64,000 nt of DNA, from contig JAHBXI010000003.1 of the NCBI GenBank assembly GCA_019636515.1, positions 496,001 to 560,000 on the forward strand, read 5' to 3'. Origin of the DNA: Phycisphaeraceae bacterium. Its GTDB lineage: Bacteria > Planctomycetota > Phycisphaerae > Phycisphaerales > UBA1924. The translations under genes were made by a program, and so were the position numbers. Shown piece by piece: positions 44,587-54,000 of the stretch. A model generated the notes under the pieces. The model had not been told where the DNA came from, ran no database searches, and saw only the letters and a program-made list of their open reading frames with translations. How positions within the stretch are numbered: the stretch's first letter is position 1; every line of letters starts with the position of its first letter.

Positions 44587-45303
44587 ATGGAATCAAATCT
44601 TTCTTCCATTCGCACCACGCCATGCGGTCTTGCCTTCGCGATGCTCGCCGTTTGCCTGATGGCCTCGGGCACGCGTGCCGCCGTCGTGGTCTACGACAAC
44701 CCAAACAACTTATTCTTCTGGGAGATCGGAACTATAAGCACCGACGGCTCGAGGTATCCCGGGACCTTTCTCGATATCACGCGCCCCGCCTCCGAGCAGA
44801 CGGGAGAACAACGGCCCGGGACCATCGGCAAGTGGTGGAAAGCCAACAGCAGCACTTCGTCGCCGGCGCGTCGCCTTCTGATCGGGGAGCCGGGCATGCA
44901 GACCGCCAAGACCACCAACCCTGTTACCATCGATTGGAACGGGTATCTCTTCTTTTCGCAGCACCCAACCCGCGAGTACCACCCGGGCGAATCGGTGAGC
45001 ATCGCCGACAACTGGGAGGATAACAGCCTCTACTTCTACCACCTGCCGCATACGTGGGACCTTTCAACGGGCTTGTCCATGGTCAGCCAGGCGGCGTACC
45101 TCGGCGTGCGCACGCAGATCGCCGGCCGCTGGCACTACGGCTGGATCCTGTTCACCGAGTACAAGTGGCCGGCGATGTGGGCCTACGAGACCACGCCCGA
45201 CACCCCCATCGAGATCCCCATCCCCGCCCCGGGCGCGCTCCCCCTCGCCGCGCTGGGCCTGCTCGCCGCCGGTCGGCGAAGGCCAACCCGCATGACATGG
45301 TGA
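44587..45303 (+). CDS. Exported protein with PEP-CTERM-like sorting tail
   Basis: 238 residues; ATG with AGGAG 6 bases upstream. Signal peptide to about residue 35. The mature part is rich in aromatic residues (DWNGYLFFSQHP, SLYFYHLPHTWDLST) and probably beta-sandwich. The C-terminus is PAPGALPLAALGLLAAGRRR: a Pro-rich spacer, hydrophobic helix and Arg cluster as in PEP-CTERM-like anchors recognised by exosortase/archaeosortase systems. No sortase gene is in the window. Function unknown. Confidence 0.6.
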   Translation: MESNLSSIRTTPCGLAFAMLAVCLMASGTRAAVVVYDNPNNLFFWEIGTISTDGSRYPGTFLDITRPASEQTGEQRPGTIGKWWKANSSTSSPARRLLIGEPGMQTAKTTNPVTIDWNGYLFFSQHPTREYHPGESVSIADNWEDNSLYFYHLPHTWDLSTGLSMVSQAAYLGVRTQIAGRWHYGWILFTEYKWPAMWAYETTPDTPIEIPIPAPGALPLAALGLLAAGRRRPTRMTW

Positions 45304-45428
45304 TTGGAATGACCTGGGGGACCATCGAGGGGTCCGCGCCCCCCAGCCCGGTGCCGTGTCGGCGTATCACGGCCGCGCGGTTGATTCGGGGAATCCGCAC
45401 GGAGCCATCGGGGCCTCGGTACCATGCG

Positions 45429-47015
45429 ATGATGCGGATCACCGCTGGTCGTCTCGCTGCCTGGGTGTATGCCTTTTTTTCCTGGCTGATGCACGGGCCG
45501 GGTGTTGCCGCGGCCTGGACGTGGAAGGTCGCCGACCAACCCGCCGCCGAGGTTGCGCCCCCCGTCCCCGCTCCTGATGTCGCCTGGAGGCGTGTGGCGG
45601 AGTCTTATCGAACCGGGCCGGTGGGCGAACGGGTGCGCATCGGCGTGATGACTCCCCGCCCGTCCCGGCCGATGCCCGACGATCCCGATGCCGCGGCGAT
45701 TGAGGAATTCCTGCGCCGCGGCGGCCCGGGCGGAGAGGAGCAGCGCGGCGTTGTGTTTCTGCGTATCGCCGATCCAGCGGCCGTCGCCGCCGCGAGGGAT
45801 GGGCTTGGCGAGCCGTCTCTCCCAATGGCGGTCACTTCCCCGGTCCGGGCGTTGCTCACCGGGCGGGTCGTTCTCCTGGAAATGGGTGACCTGCGGGTCC
45901 ATGCCGAGCCCGGGCGCCTGATGATCGCCCGCCGCAGCGTTCCGGGCGGGGTGGTGCTCCGCACGCTCGATGGGCCGATCACGATCGACCACCTGCGCGA
46001 GGTCATGCCCCCGATCATGCTTCCGCAACTGGCGCTGGCGCTGGGCACGGAGGATGGGAATGAACCGCTCGTCCCGGGGCTTCCCCCCGTCGAGTGGGAG
46101 ACTTCCCAGCGGATCCGGGAGTCGGGTCGTCCGAGACTGGTGATTCGTGGCCGAGGCGGATCGGCGGCGGGGGATTGGCGGGTCGAGGCGGTGATCGACG
46201 AGGCGACCCATCGGCTCTCCCGCGTGGTGCTGACGGGGCCAGCGCCCGGTTCGGGGGCCGGCCCGGCCGGCGTCGAGTGGTTCATCTCCCCGATCGATCC
46301 CGGGGACCCGGCCTCCTGGCGGATCGACACCGCCGGGCGCATCGCCGTGGATTCGATCGACAAACTCCGGTCGGCTCCTCCGGCGCCGGCGGTCGATCAC
46401 TCGGCTCGGGTCCAGGCGGGTGAGCGGTTGCCGCCGTTGCACCTGTACAACGCAGGGACGGAGGCGTGGGCCAACGAGGCATCCAGCGCGGGGCGCTTCG
46501 CGGGCGTGGTCCCGGAGGAGATGGATCGGTTCCGGATCGCGCTGCTGATGTACCTTCCCGCCGCGCACGCGAACAACCGGGAGGCCCGCGAGAGATTCCG
46601 CCTGTGGAGATCCGCGCTCGGGCGGGGCGCGGCCGAGGCCGCGCTGGCGGTCGCGCCGCTCGACGCGGGGGTGGCCGTCTTCGCGGCGGGCGTCGCGATG
46701 ATCGAACTCGATCGATTCGATGAGGCTCGCCGGGCCGCCGCGCGTGAGTGGTCATCCGATGCGGACGTTGCCGATCGGGCGATTGCCGCCGATCTCCTGT
46801 GCTCTCCGGCGGGCCGGGTGATGCACGCGAGATTCTCGGAGGACTCCGCGCCGATTGTCCTGGTCGTCGATCAGACGCTCACCGTTCATGCGGTCGTGGT
46901 TGGATCCGACGCCCAGGGATCGGCCGCCGCCGGAACCGCTGTCGGAGGGAAGGCCGTCGATCCGGCGCGTCGGCTTGCCGATCGGATCCGTGAAGCGATC
47001 ATGGACGGGTTATGA
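45429..47015 (+). CDS. Exported protein of unknown function, possibly LolA/DUF2092-like
   Basis: 528 residues from MMRITAGRL. N-terminal signal peptide with the hydrophobic stretch LAAWVYAFFSWLMHGPGVAA. The part at about 50-320 is beta-rich (RVVLLEMGDLRVHAEPGRLM, REVMPPIMLPQLALALGTED, RLSRVVLTGPAPG) and resembles by eye LolA/DUF2092-type lipoprotein-carrier folds; the rest is helical. No catalytic motif seen. Its 3' end overlaps the 3' end of the Bfd-like gene by 6 bases, convergent. Confidence 0.55.
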   Translation: MMRITAGRLAAWVYAFFSWLMHGPGVAAAWTWKVADQPAAEVAPPVPAPDVAWRRVAESYRTGPVGERVRIGVMTPRPSRPMPDDPDAAAIEEFLRRGGPGGEEQRGVVFLRIADPAAVAAARDGLGEPSLPMAVTSPVRALLTGRVVLLEMGDLRVHAEPGRLMIARRSVPGGVVLRTLDGPITIDHLREVMPPIMLPQLALALGTEDGNEPLVPGLPPVEWETSQRIRESGRPRLVIRGRGGSAAGDWRVEAVIDEATHRLSRVVLTGPAPGSGAGPAGVEWFISPIDPGDPASWRIDTAGRIAVDSIDKLRSAPPAPAVDHSARVQAGERLPPLHLYNAGTEAWANEASSAGRFAGVVPEEMDRFRIALLMYLPAAHANNREARERFRLWRSALGRGAAEAALAVAPLDAGVAVFAAGVAMIELDRFDEARRAAAREWSSDADVADRAIAADLLCSPAGRVMHARFSEDSAPIVLVVDQTLTVHAVVVGSDAQGSAAAGTAVGGKAVDPARRLADRIREAIMDGL

Positions 47016-47264
47016 ACGGCCGTGAGCCGAGTCGGACGGGGGACCCGGTGAGCGCCCGGCGATTCGGTGTCCTTCCGGCGGCATGACCGGCAGGGAGGTC
47101 TGGCCCGTCCCGAGCACAAGGCGCAGGTACGGCACGCACAGGCCGCACCCGCCGCCGCACCCGGTGACCGCCCGAAGTTGATCCACGGTCAATGACCGGG
47201 AGCGGGCCGTCTCAAGCAGCGAGGTGAACGTAAGGTTGAGGCAGACGCAGCGATCCACGGGCAT
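47010..47264 (-). CDS. Bfd-like [2Fe-2S] protein
   Basis: 84 residues from MPVDRCVCLNL. Cysteines C6, C8, C40 and C43 give the CxC-X31-CxxC spacing of the BFD-like [2Fe-2S]-binding domain, with the helical segment SLTVDQLRAVTGCGGGCGLC typical of bacterioferritin-associated ferredoxin. Bfd donates electrons for iron release from bacterioferritin; BFD domains also serve other redox enzymes. It lies 31 bases behind the pseudopilin gene at the end of the cobalamin-riboswitch operon, so it may be co-regulated. No bacterioferritin gene is in the window. Confidence 0.8.
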   Translation of the reverse strand: MPVDRCVCLNLTFTSLLETARSRSLTVDQLRAVTGCGGGCGLCVPYLRLVLGTGQTSLPVMPPEGHRIAGRSPGPPSDSAHGRS

Positions 47265-47295
47265 GGCACGGCCCCTCGGGGGAATCGCCGCGGAC

Positions 47296-48123
47296 CTACC
47301 TCCGCGGCGACCACTCCCGCCAGTCCGGAACATAGCGAGGATCGTTGTCGATGCCGATCGACGCGATGTAGGTTGAAGAACTCACGCCCCACTGGGGAAG
47401 TCCTCGGTCGGTGGTTGCTCCCCCGTCGGCCCGAGCCGAGGCGCACAGGCCCGGGCCGTCGCGGGGACGAAGGTGCCGGAACGCCGTGGTCGGGTACTCG
47501 TTGACCGTCCAATCGGTCCCATCGAACAGGTGGGGGGGGTCGAGCAGGGCGGTGTTGGAGGGTGTCGATCCGGCCAGAAGGGCATCCGCAAAGACGCGAA
47601 GGTCGCTCGGTCGCCGGATTTCAAAGTGCCGGCGCCAGGGCCGGAACCCGATCCGCTCGCCCCAGCCGGGTGTCTTCGCGGGGGACAGGTAATAGCCGTT
47701 GTAGCCGTACGTGCTGGTCGGACGCTTGGCCGGTCCCTGCGGGCGGTACGTTCCCCACGCCTGCGACGGGCACTCGTACACGGTTCGGGGTCCGTGGACG
47801 GAGTCGAGGTAGGGGGTTAGAAACCCGCGATCATGGTCCACCGCGGGGGATGTGCTTGCGCCCCACCAGTACACGACCGGCCCCGATCCGATATCCGCCG
47901 CCGACCAGTAGGCCAGGGGCATGACTCGATCCTTGTGGTCGATGCCGTAGCCGGCCCAACCCAGGGCCATCTGCCGCTGGTTGGAGAGGCACGCCGCGAT
48001 GCGGCCCGATTCCCTGGCCGCGGAGATCGACGGCAGCAGGATCCCCGCGAGCAGCGAAACGATCGCGATGACCACGAGCAACTCGATGAGCGAAAAGGCG
48101 CTCGTGCTCCGCGTGATCCTCAT
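47296..48123 (-). CDS. Type II secretion-like pseudopilin (prepilin-type protein) in B12 operon
   Basis: 275 residues. Start at 48123 overlaps the upstream stop (ATGA). Class III prepilin leader: FSLIELLVVIAIVSLLAGIL, cleaved before Phe, with Glu5 of the mature form conserved. After the helix comes CLSNQRQMALGWAGYGIDHK, the usual CxxNxRQ segment of planctomycete pseudopilins (DUF1559-like). The C-terminus has a degenerate DG motif. It would be processed by a prepilin peptidase and displayed in the periplasm or on a pseudopilus. Paralogous genes occur at 54.3 kb and, as a fusion, at 59.5 kb. Confidence 0.85.
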   Translation of the reverse strand: MRITRSTSAFSLIELLVVIAIVSLLAGILLPSISAARESGRIAACLSNQRQMALGWAGYGIDHKDRVMPLAYWSAADIGSGPVVYWWGASTSPAVDHDRGFLTPYLDSVHGPRTVYECPSQAWGTYRPQGPAKRPTSTYGYNGYYLSPAKTPGWGERIGFRPWRRHFEIRRPSDLRVFADALLAGSTPSNTALLDPPHLFDGTDWTVNEYPTTAFRHLRPRDGPGLCASARADGGATTDRGLPQWGVSSSTYIASIGIDNDPRYVPDWREWSPRR

Positions 48124-49730
48124 GGCCATATTCCCTTGCTTTCGTCCCGGCGCACGGCCTTCTCGAGAATGACCCGATCGGCAAGGTCAACCTGCCCGTC
48201 GAGGTTGATATCCCGAGCCCCCCATTGCTGGTCCCAGGCGATCAGGTCCTCGATATCCACCAGCCCGTCGCCGTTGACGTCGCACCGTGACGGGGGCGGA
48301 CCGAACGCCGCCAGGCCCGATGCCCCGATCGTGTACACGTTGTCGTCCGCGATCGCGGGAGTCGAGCCCGCCCCGGCATGGTGCCCGGCGACAAAGGACC
48401 GATCCGCCGGGCCCTGGGGCGTTCCCAGCGGCGGGAGAAGGTCAAGATCGAGCCGTCGCAGGTCGGTGCATGGGGCCGCCGTGCTCGCCGAGTTCGCGAG
48501 CGTTCCCGCCAGGAGCCAGCGCCCCATCCCCGCCGCGACCGGGACGTGCGACCATCCCCCGATCGACAGGAACTCCCCCGATTCCAACTGGCCGTTCTGG
48601 TTGGCGTCGATCCACGTATCAAGCGCGGAGTGCCACGCACGATAGGCCGTCGATCCCAGGTCGACGAAGAGTTCCACGGATGGCACCGTGCCGTACCCCC
48701 AGATCCCGCCGCTGAGGATGAGCCGGCCGTCCCCGAGCACCACCGGCGTGGAGGACGTCCGGTTGCAGGGGATCGACCAGACCTCCTGTCCGGTGAGCGC
48801 GTTGATTTTCACGAGCGTGCCCGCCTCGACGCCACCCCAATAGTCGTACGTCCCGGCGTACAGCCACAGGCCCGAGCCGTCCGCGTGCAACGACACCCCG
48901 CCGAAAAACATCCCCCCGGGATGAACCGCCGTCCAGATCGGCTCGGGCGACACCACGGCCCGGGCGTCAAACGCGTGGACCCGACCGGCCAAGAACGGCT
49001 CCCCGACCGCCGAGCAGAACACGACGCCCGCCGCGTACGCGGGCGAGTTTCCCGAACTGCCGCCGATCGGGACCGACCAGACCACCTGTCCGGGGTCGAA
49101 GGGATTGGCGATTCCAAGACGAGGATCCGCGTTGATGCACGTCAGTTCACCCTGGTTTCCAAAGCCGTCGTATTGAGTCACGAAAACCCGGTTCGAGACG
49201 CCCAGGTCGGAGGTGACCACGGCCGAGGCGTTGACCACCGGCCGGTCGAGGGTGACGGACCAGCGCACCGATCCGGTGAGCAGGTCAGCGGCCGCGACGG
49301 TACGCCCCGTGGTGGTGATCACCGTCCTGTTGGCCTCGTCGATCACCGGAGGGGACCAGGAATCGGCGGTGGGGGGGGTGATCGGATTCGACCAGACGAT
49401 CAAGCCCGTCGGCCGGTCGGCCGCGTACAGAAAGTGTTGCCTTTGCGACGAGACGATGACCGATCCGATCGCCAGTGCCACGTCCCGGGAAACGACAACC
49501 CCCGCCTGTCCGACGAAGGTAATGGGGCGGCCATCCTGGTCGTGTGATACGACCCACGACGGAGAGTCAATCAACCCCGGCGAGGCCGACACGCCGGTCC
49601 GCGCGGCCGAGCCGCCGACCATCGGCCAGGTCGAGAGCGGCTCGTTTCGGGCGAAGGCCGCGTGCGCGGCGAGGGCCAGGGCGGCCCCCGCCGCACGACG
49701 AGCGGTGTGACGCGTCAGCGGATGGTTCAC
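48120..49730 (-). CDS. Exported PQQ-type beta-propeller protein with C-terminal dockerin repeats
   Basis: 536 residues; GTG start overlaps the preceding stop (GTGA). Signal peptide, then repeated PQQ/quinoprotein-like blades, e.g. HFLYAADRPTGLIVWSNPIT, AAADLLTGSVRWSVTLDRPV, TLVKINALTGQEVWSIPC, each with the W near a blade end. The C-terminus has two calcium-binding dockerin type I loops: DVNGDGLVDIEDLIAWDQ and DINLDGQVDLADRVILEK. Dockerin pairs attach proteins to cohesin-bearing surface partners. A propeller in a B12-regulated operon recalls surface B12-capture propellers such as BtuG, but no homology is claimed. Confidence 0.8.
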   Translation of the reverse strand: MNHPLTRHTARRAAGAALALAAHAAFARNEPLSTWPMVGGSAARTGVSASPGLIDSPSWVVSHDQDGRPITFVGQAGVVVSRDVALAIGSVIVSSQRQHFLYAADRPTGLIVWSNPITPPTADSWSPPVIDEANRTVITTTGRTVAAADLLTGSVRWSVTLDRPVVNASAVVTSDLGVSNRVFVTQYDGFGNQGELTCINADPRLGIANPFDPGQVVWSVPIGGSSGNSPAYAAGVVFCSAVGEPFLAGRVHAFDARAVVSPEPIWTAVHPGGMFFGGVSLHADGSGLWLYAGTYDYWGGVEAGTLVKINALTGQEVWSIPCNRTSSTPVVLGDGRLILSGGIWGYGTVPSVELFVDLGSTAYRAWHSALDTWIDANQNGQLESGEFLSIGGWSHVPVAAGMGRWLLAGTLANSASTAAPCTDLRRLDLDLLPPLGTPQGPADRSFVAGHHAGAGSTPAIADDNVYTIGASGLAAFGPPPSRCDVNGDGLVDIEDLIAWDQQWGARDINLDGQVDLADRVILEKAVRRDESKGIWP

Positions 49731-50518
49731 CGGCGCCTTCCTCCCAGGGCCGACAGACCAACCACGAACGCCAACGCCAGGGCGGGTGATGGCACAACCG
49801 ATGAGACCGCGTCGATCCCGATCGCGTAGGGCGCATCCCCGGGGTTGCTGAGGCGTATGAACTTCACCCAGGGCAGACCGGTCACGGCGATGTCGATCCC
49901 CGCGCCGCCGCCCGAGGCGCCGTATCCCGACGAGAGTTCATCGAACGTCTTTCCCCACGGGCTGAACGACGGATCCACGGGCATGTGGAAGTCCGTCGGG
50001 AGCGACCCGCCGTCCGAGCCGAACGGGTCGAGAGAATCCCGGAAGCCACGGGTGGGGAACAGCCCCGACGCGACGGCGCCCGGGACGACCCGCCAGTCCG
50101 CGTTGTCCGCGCTGACCTCGACGACGCCGCCCGGCCGCCAGAGGTCCTCCGCGACCGGGGAGAAGTCGCTTGCGTAGAAGAACGACGAGCCGAAGATGAG
50201 CAGGTCGATGCCGAACGGGTTGGCGGGGTTGTCGTGGACCGGAGCGTCGAAGGCCAGCGTCAGCCACCCCCCGCGGCCGATCGAGACGATCTCGGTCGGC
50301 TGGAAGGGCGGGTTGAACGGTGTGACGCGCAGGTCAAATCCGGTGACACGGGTGGCCGACCCGGTGGCCGTCCACGGGTCGTCGTACCCCGGGGCGGACC
50401 CGACCCCCGGGTCGTAGTCCATGACGGTGGCGGCAAAGGTGCCCGCGGAGGACGAACCCGCCGCAAGGATGGCGGCCAGGGCCGCGAGGATCACGCGCGT
50501 GCGTCGTACAGTGACCAT
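49727..50518 (-). CDS. CTERM-anchored surface protein, first gene of cobalamin-riboswitch operon
   Basis: 263 residues from the ATG at 50518; a GTG three codons upstream (50527) is alternative, and AAGGA lies just before both. Signal peptide (about 1-28). The mature part is a predicted beta-sandwich with VSIGRGGWLTLAFDAPVHD and GGVVEVSADNADWRVVPG, a pattern like surface proteins of the form SLGGGG..L.FD found near B12-regulated genes in other phyla (from memory, unverified). C-terminus SPALALAFVVGLSALGGRRR is a PEP-CTERM-like tail. Directly under the riboswitch, so expected to be repressed by B12. Confidence 0.75.
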   Translation of the reverse strand: MVTVRRTRVILAALAAILAAGSSSAGTFAATVMDYDPGVGSAPGYDDPWTATGSATRVTGFDLRVTPFNPPFQPTEIVSIGRGGWLTLAFDAPVHDNPANPFGIDLLIFGSSFFYASDFSPVAEDLWRPGGVVEVSADNADWRVVPGAVASGLFPTRGFRDSLDPFGSDGGSLPTDFHMPVDPSFSPWGKTFDELSSGYGASGGGAGIDIAVTGLPWVKFIRLSNPGDAPYAIGIDAVSSVVPSPALALAFVVGLSALGGRRR

Positions 50519-50574
50519 GTCTCTCACAATTCCTTGCCGGACAGCGCCGGCGCTTCGCCCCGGATCGCGCGGAG

Positions 50575-50755
50575 CGGTTCCCGCCTTGCGGGCGCCGGCC
50601 CAGAGTCCGGGCGCACCGCTTCGTTGGCGCCTTGGCGGGGGAATGAAGACCGGGTCGAGCCGGGCGCGGGAACAAGCGCACGGTCATGGCCCGGCTACCC
50701 CAATACGCGAGGGCGCCGCGCGCCGGATCTTCCCGAGCACGTTGCGCGGGAACCG
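50575..50755 (-). promoter_or_regulatory. Candidate riboswitch expression-platform pairing
   Basis: Minus-strand CGGTTCCCGC (50755-50746), which includes the 3' strand of riboswitch stem P1, is exactly complementary over 10 bases to GCGGGAACCG (50584-50575) further down the leader. Formation of this long-range helix would compete with P1, a usual way for a riboswitch to switch a downstream structure. The ribosome site AAGGA lies about 40 bases beyond. Inferred from complementarity only. Confidence 0.4.
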
Positions 50756-50931
50756 GCTGGTCGCTGGCAGGTCTTCCGGCTTGGGGCTGACCCGGCCCGC
50801 CTTCCCGGCGTTCAATCGCCAGTGGCGTGTCCCGAGCGTCGGTCGCTCGGAACGTCGGCCGAATCCTGCGTGCCCCTTACGGCGGCGCGTCCGCGGTGGA
50901 ATTTCACCACGCTTCCCTTTTCAGCCCGGTT
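50751..50931 (-). promoter_or_regulatory. Cobalamin (B12) riboswitch
   Basis: Read on the minus strand. 5' part: AAAGGGAAGCGTGGTGAAAT then TCCACCGCGGACGCGCCGCC and GTAAGGGG, the conserved core of class I cobalamin riboswitches. After a variable hairpin (TTCCGAGCGACCGACGCTCGG): GCCACTGG, GGGAAGGCGG, and the B12 box AAGCCGGAAGACCTGCC. P1 can close by pairing AACCGGGCTG (5') with CAGCCGGTT (3'). All core segments are present in the correct order and spacing. It controls the minus-strand operon starting at 50518; ligand binding normally lowers expression. Confidence 0.93.
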
Positions 50932-50967
50932 GGATGGGAGATCCGTCCGGGCACCATCGACGCGGTC

Positions 50968-50995
50968 AGCCTAGCGGATGTCGGGGCGATGTCAA
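50968..50995 (-). promoter_or_regulatory. Promoter of the cobalamin-riboswitch operon
   Basis: On the minus strand TTGACA (50995-50990), 16-base spacer, TAGGCT (50973-50968). The -35 is a perfect consensus match. Predicted transcription start near 50960, some 30 bases before the riboswitch P1 stem, an expected distance. Confidence 0.65.
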
Positions 50996-51070
50996 GCCCG
51001 CGTGCCGCCCCGCGCACTACGATGCCCGGGCGGCGGAGAAACCACCGCGCCACGAGGAAACCACGCCATC

Positions 51071-54000
51071 ATGGGTCTGTTCTCACGCAAGGCCAAGCCG
51101 TCACGCGATTTCACGCCGCCGGATCATCACGCGGGGTCCGCCGACCCGCTCGAGGACCGGATACTCGAGATCGGGATGGACCTGCTCCGACGGTCGGGGG
51201 AGCACAAGTCGGGTCTTCTGTCGGCGAAGTTCTACAGCGACAAACTGATGGAATGGTCCATGAAGGACCAGGCCTTCAAGGTCCAGTTCTTCCGATTCGT
51301 CGACGCCTTTCCCACGCTGCGGACGCCCGATTCGGTCTATGAGCACCTCATGGATTACATGAGCCAGCCGGGGGTGAAGCCCCCGGCGGTGATGGAAGCG
51401 GGCTTCAAGGCCGGCGGGCTGGCCAAGGGGATCTTCGTCTCGACGATGACCTCGCAGATCACGTCGATGGCGGAGAAGTTCATCGCCGGCACCGACGCGG
51501 CGGGTGCGCTGCCGGGGCTCAAGAAACTCTGGGACGACGGCATCTGCTTCTCGGTCGATCTCCTGGGGGAGGCCTGCGTCTCGGACGCCGAGGCCGACGC
51601 CTACTCGGCCAAGTACCTCGACCTGATTACCAATCTGCCCGGCGAAGTGTCGCGATGGAAGGCCGACCCGGTCCTGGAGTCCGACCACCTGGGCCGGATC
51701 CCACGGGTCAACGTCTCGATCAAGATCTCGTCGCTTTCGGCCCGGTGCGACCCGATCGATACCGAGGGATCGCTCCAGGAACTGATGCGACGACTGCTCC
51801 CGATCCTGGAGACCGCCCGCGACCGCGGCGTCTTCGTCAACTTCGACATGGAGCAGTTCCAACTCAAGGATTTCACGCTGGAGTTGTTCCGTCGGTGCTG
51901 CGAGCGGATCGACTTCGAGGCTGGCCTGGCCATGCAGGCGTACCTCAGGTCCGGGGAGCGGGACGCCCGGTCGATCAGCGAGTGGGCCTTGTCGAAAAAG
52001 CGCACCGTCACCGTCCGGCTGGTCAAGGGCGCCTACTGGGACTACCACATCATCCACGCCGAGCAGATGGGCTGGCCGTGCCCGGTCTGGCCCGAAAAAT
52101 GGCGCACCGACGCCTGCTTTGAGCGCATGGCGGCGATTTTCCTCGACGCCTGCCCGCGTTCCACCGGGCAAGGAGGCGTCAAACTCGCCCTGGGGAGCCA
52201 CAACGCCCGCTCCATCGCCGCCGCCCTGGCTCGGCTCGACGAGCGAGGCCTCCCGCGCAACGCCCTTGAACTCCAGATGCTCCACGGCATGGCGGACCAG
52301 TTGAAGTTTGCCTCCCGGGAGATGGGTCTGCGCGTCCGGGAGTACGTCCCCGTCGGTGAGATGATCCCCGGCATGGCGTACCTGGTCCGCCGGCTGCTCG
52401 AGAACACCAGCAACGAGAGTTGGCTCAAGGCCGGGTTCATGGACAAGGCCGATCCGCGGGTCCTCCTCCGCGCCCCCGCGCCGGGGGCATCACCGGCCGC
52501 GCCCGGCCCGATCGGAACGGTCCCTGATTCGGGTTCCCCCAAAGACCTCCTTGACGTCGCGCCCGAGCGCCACGCGCTCAGCCCGGCCCGCGCGGGGCTG
52601 GGGGACGGGCGGCCGTTCTTCAACGAGTCTTTCCGCGACTTCTCCGATGCCCGCCAGCGCCGGGACTTCGCCGCGGCCATCGCCGCCGCCACCGTACCGA
52701 TGGTCGCCAACGACCGTACCCCAGAACAGGGCCGTGAGATGATCGCCCGGGCGCACGCCGCCTTTCCCGCCTGGCGAGACACGCTCCCCGCGCGGCGGGC
52801 CGGGGTCCTGGTCGCCGCCGCGGCCCAGATGCGTGCTCGCCGGGACGAACTCTCCGCGGTCATGATCAAGGAAGCCGGCAAGACCTGGCGAGAGGCCGAT
52901 GCGGACGTGTGCGAGGCCATTGATTTTTGCGAGTACTACGCCAGGCACGCCATGCCGCTGTTCGAACGCCGCCGAATCGGCCGGTTCATCGGGGAACTCG
53001 ATGAGCAGTGGCACCAGCCACGCGGCGTCGCCGTGGTCATCAGCCCGTGGAACTTCCCGCTGGCGATCCTCTGCGGAATGACCGTGGCCGCCCTGGTCAC
53101 GGGCAACACCGTGGTTGTCAAGCCCGCCGAGCAGACGCCCGGCATCGCCCTTCTGATGCACCAGGTCCTGTCCCGCGCGATCGAGAGCGCCCTGGCGCCG
53201 GTGTCGCGCTCCGCCCCCTTCGGCCCGGGCGGCGTGAATCCCGAGGACATCCTGCAGTTTTGTCCCGCGCCGGGCGAGACGACCGGGGCCGCCCTGGTTC
53301 GAGACCCGCGCACCGCCATTGTCGCCTTTACCGGGAGCATGCACGTCGGCCTGGACATACTCCATGCCGCCGCTCCACCCTCTCCCTTTGCGGGCACGAA
53401 CTTCTCGGTCCCGACGCATGTCAAGAAAATTGTCTGCGAGATGGGCGGCAAGAACGCGATCATCATCGATACCTCCGCCGACCTGGACGAGGCGGTGCTG
53501 GGGGTCCGCCACTCGGCCTTCGGCTTCCAGGGCCAGAAATGCTCGGCGTGCTCTCGCGTGATCGTGGTCGATCCGCAAGGCCCGGACGGTCCCGCGGTCG
53601 AGTTGTTCACGCGGCGGTTCGTCGAGGCGACGCGGGCGCTGGTCGTCGGGGATCCCGCGATGCCCGGTACGGATGTCGGGCCGGTCATCGACGAGGCTTC
53701 CCGCGACAAGATCCTCCGGTACATCGAACTGGGTCGCCGGCAGAGCCGTCTCGAACTGGCCATGCCCGTGCCCGAAGGGCTGGAGCAGCGCACCGGCCGG
53801 GCGTTTGTCGGCCCGCACATCTTCGGTGCGGTCAGGCCCGATCACGCGATCGCCACCGACGAGATCTTCGGCCCGGTCGTCGGGATCCTGCACGCCCGGA
53901 CTTTCCAGGAGGCCATCGACCTGGCGAACTCCTCGTTGTACAAACTGACCGGCGCGGTCTACAGCCGCAAGCCCTCGCACCTGGACCTGGCCCGCCGGGA

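Larger units (their letters stand above)
50528..51070. other. 543-base divergent intergenic region carrying promoter, riboswitch and leader
   Basis: Between the CTERM protein gene (minus) and putA (plus). On the minus strand it holds, in order, a sigma-70-type promoter (50968-50995), a cobalamin riboswitch (50751-50931) and a 230-base leader with a candidate alternative pairing to the riboswitch P1 stem. The putA promoter should lie within about 50996-51070, but no clear hexamers were found. Confidence 0.75.
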
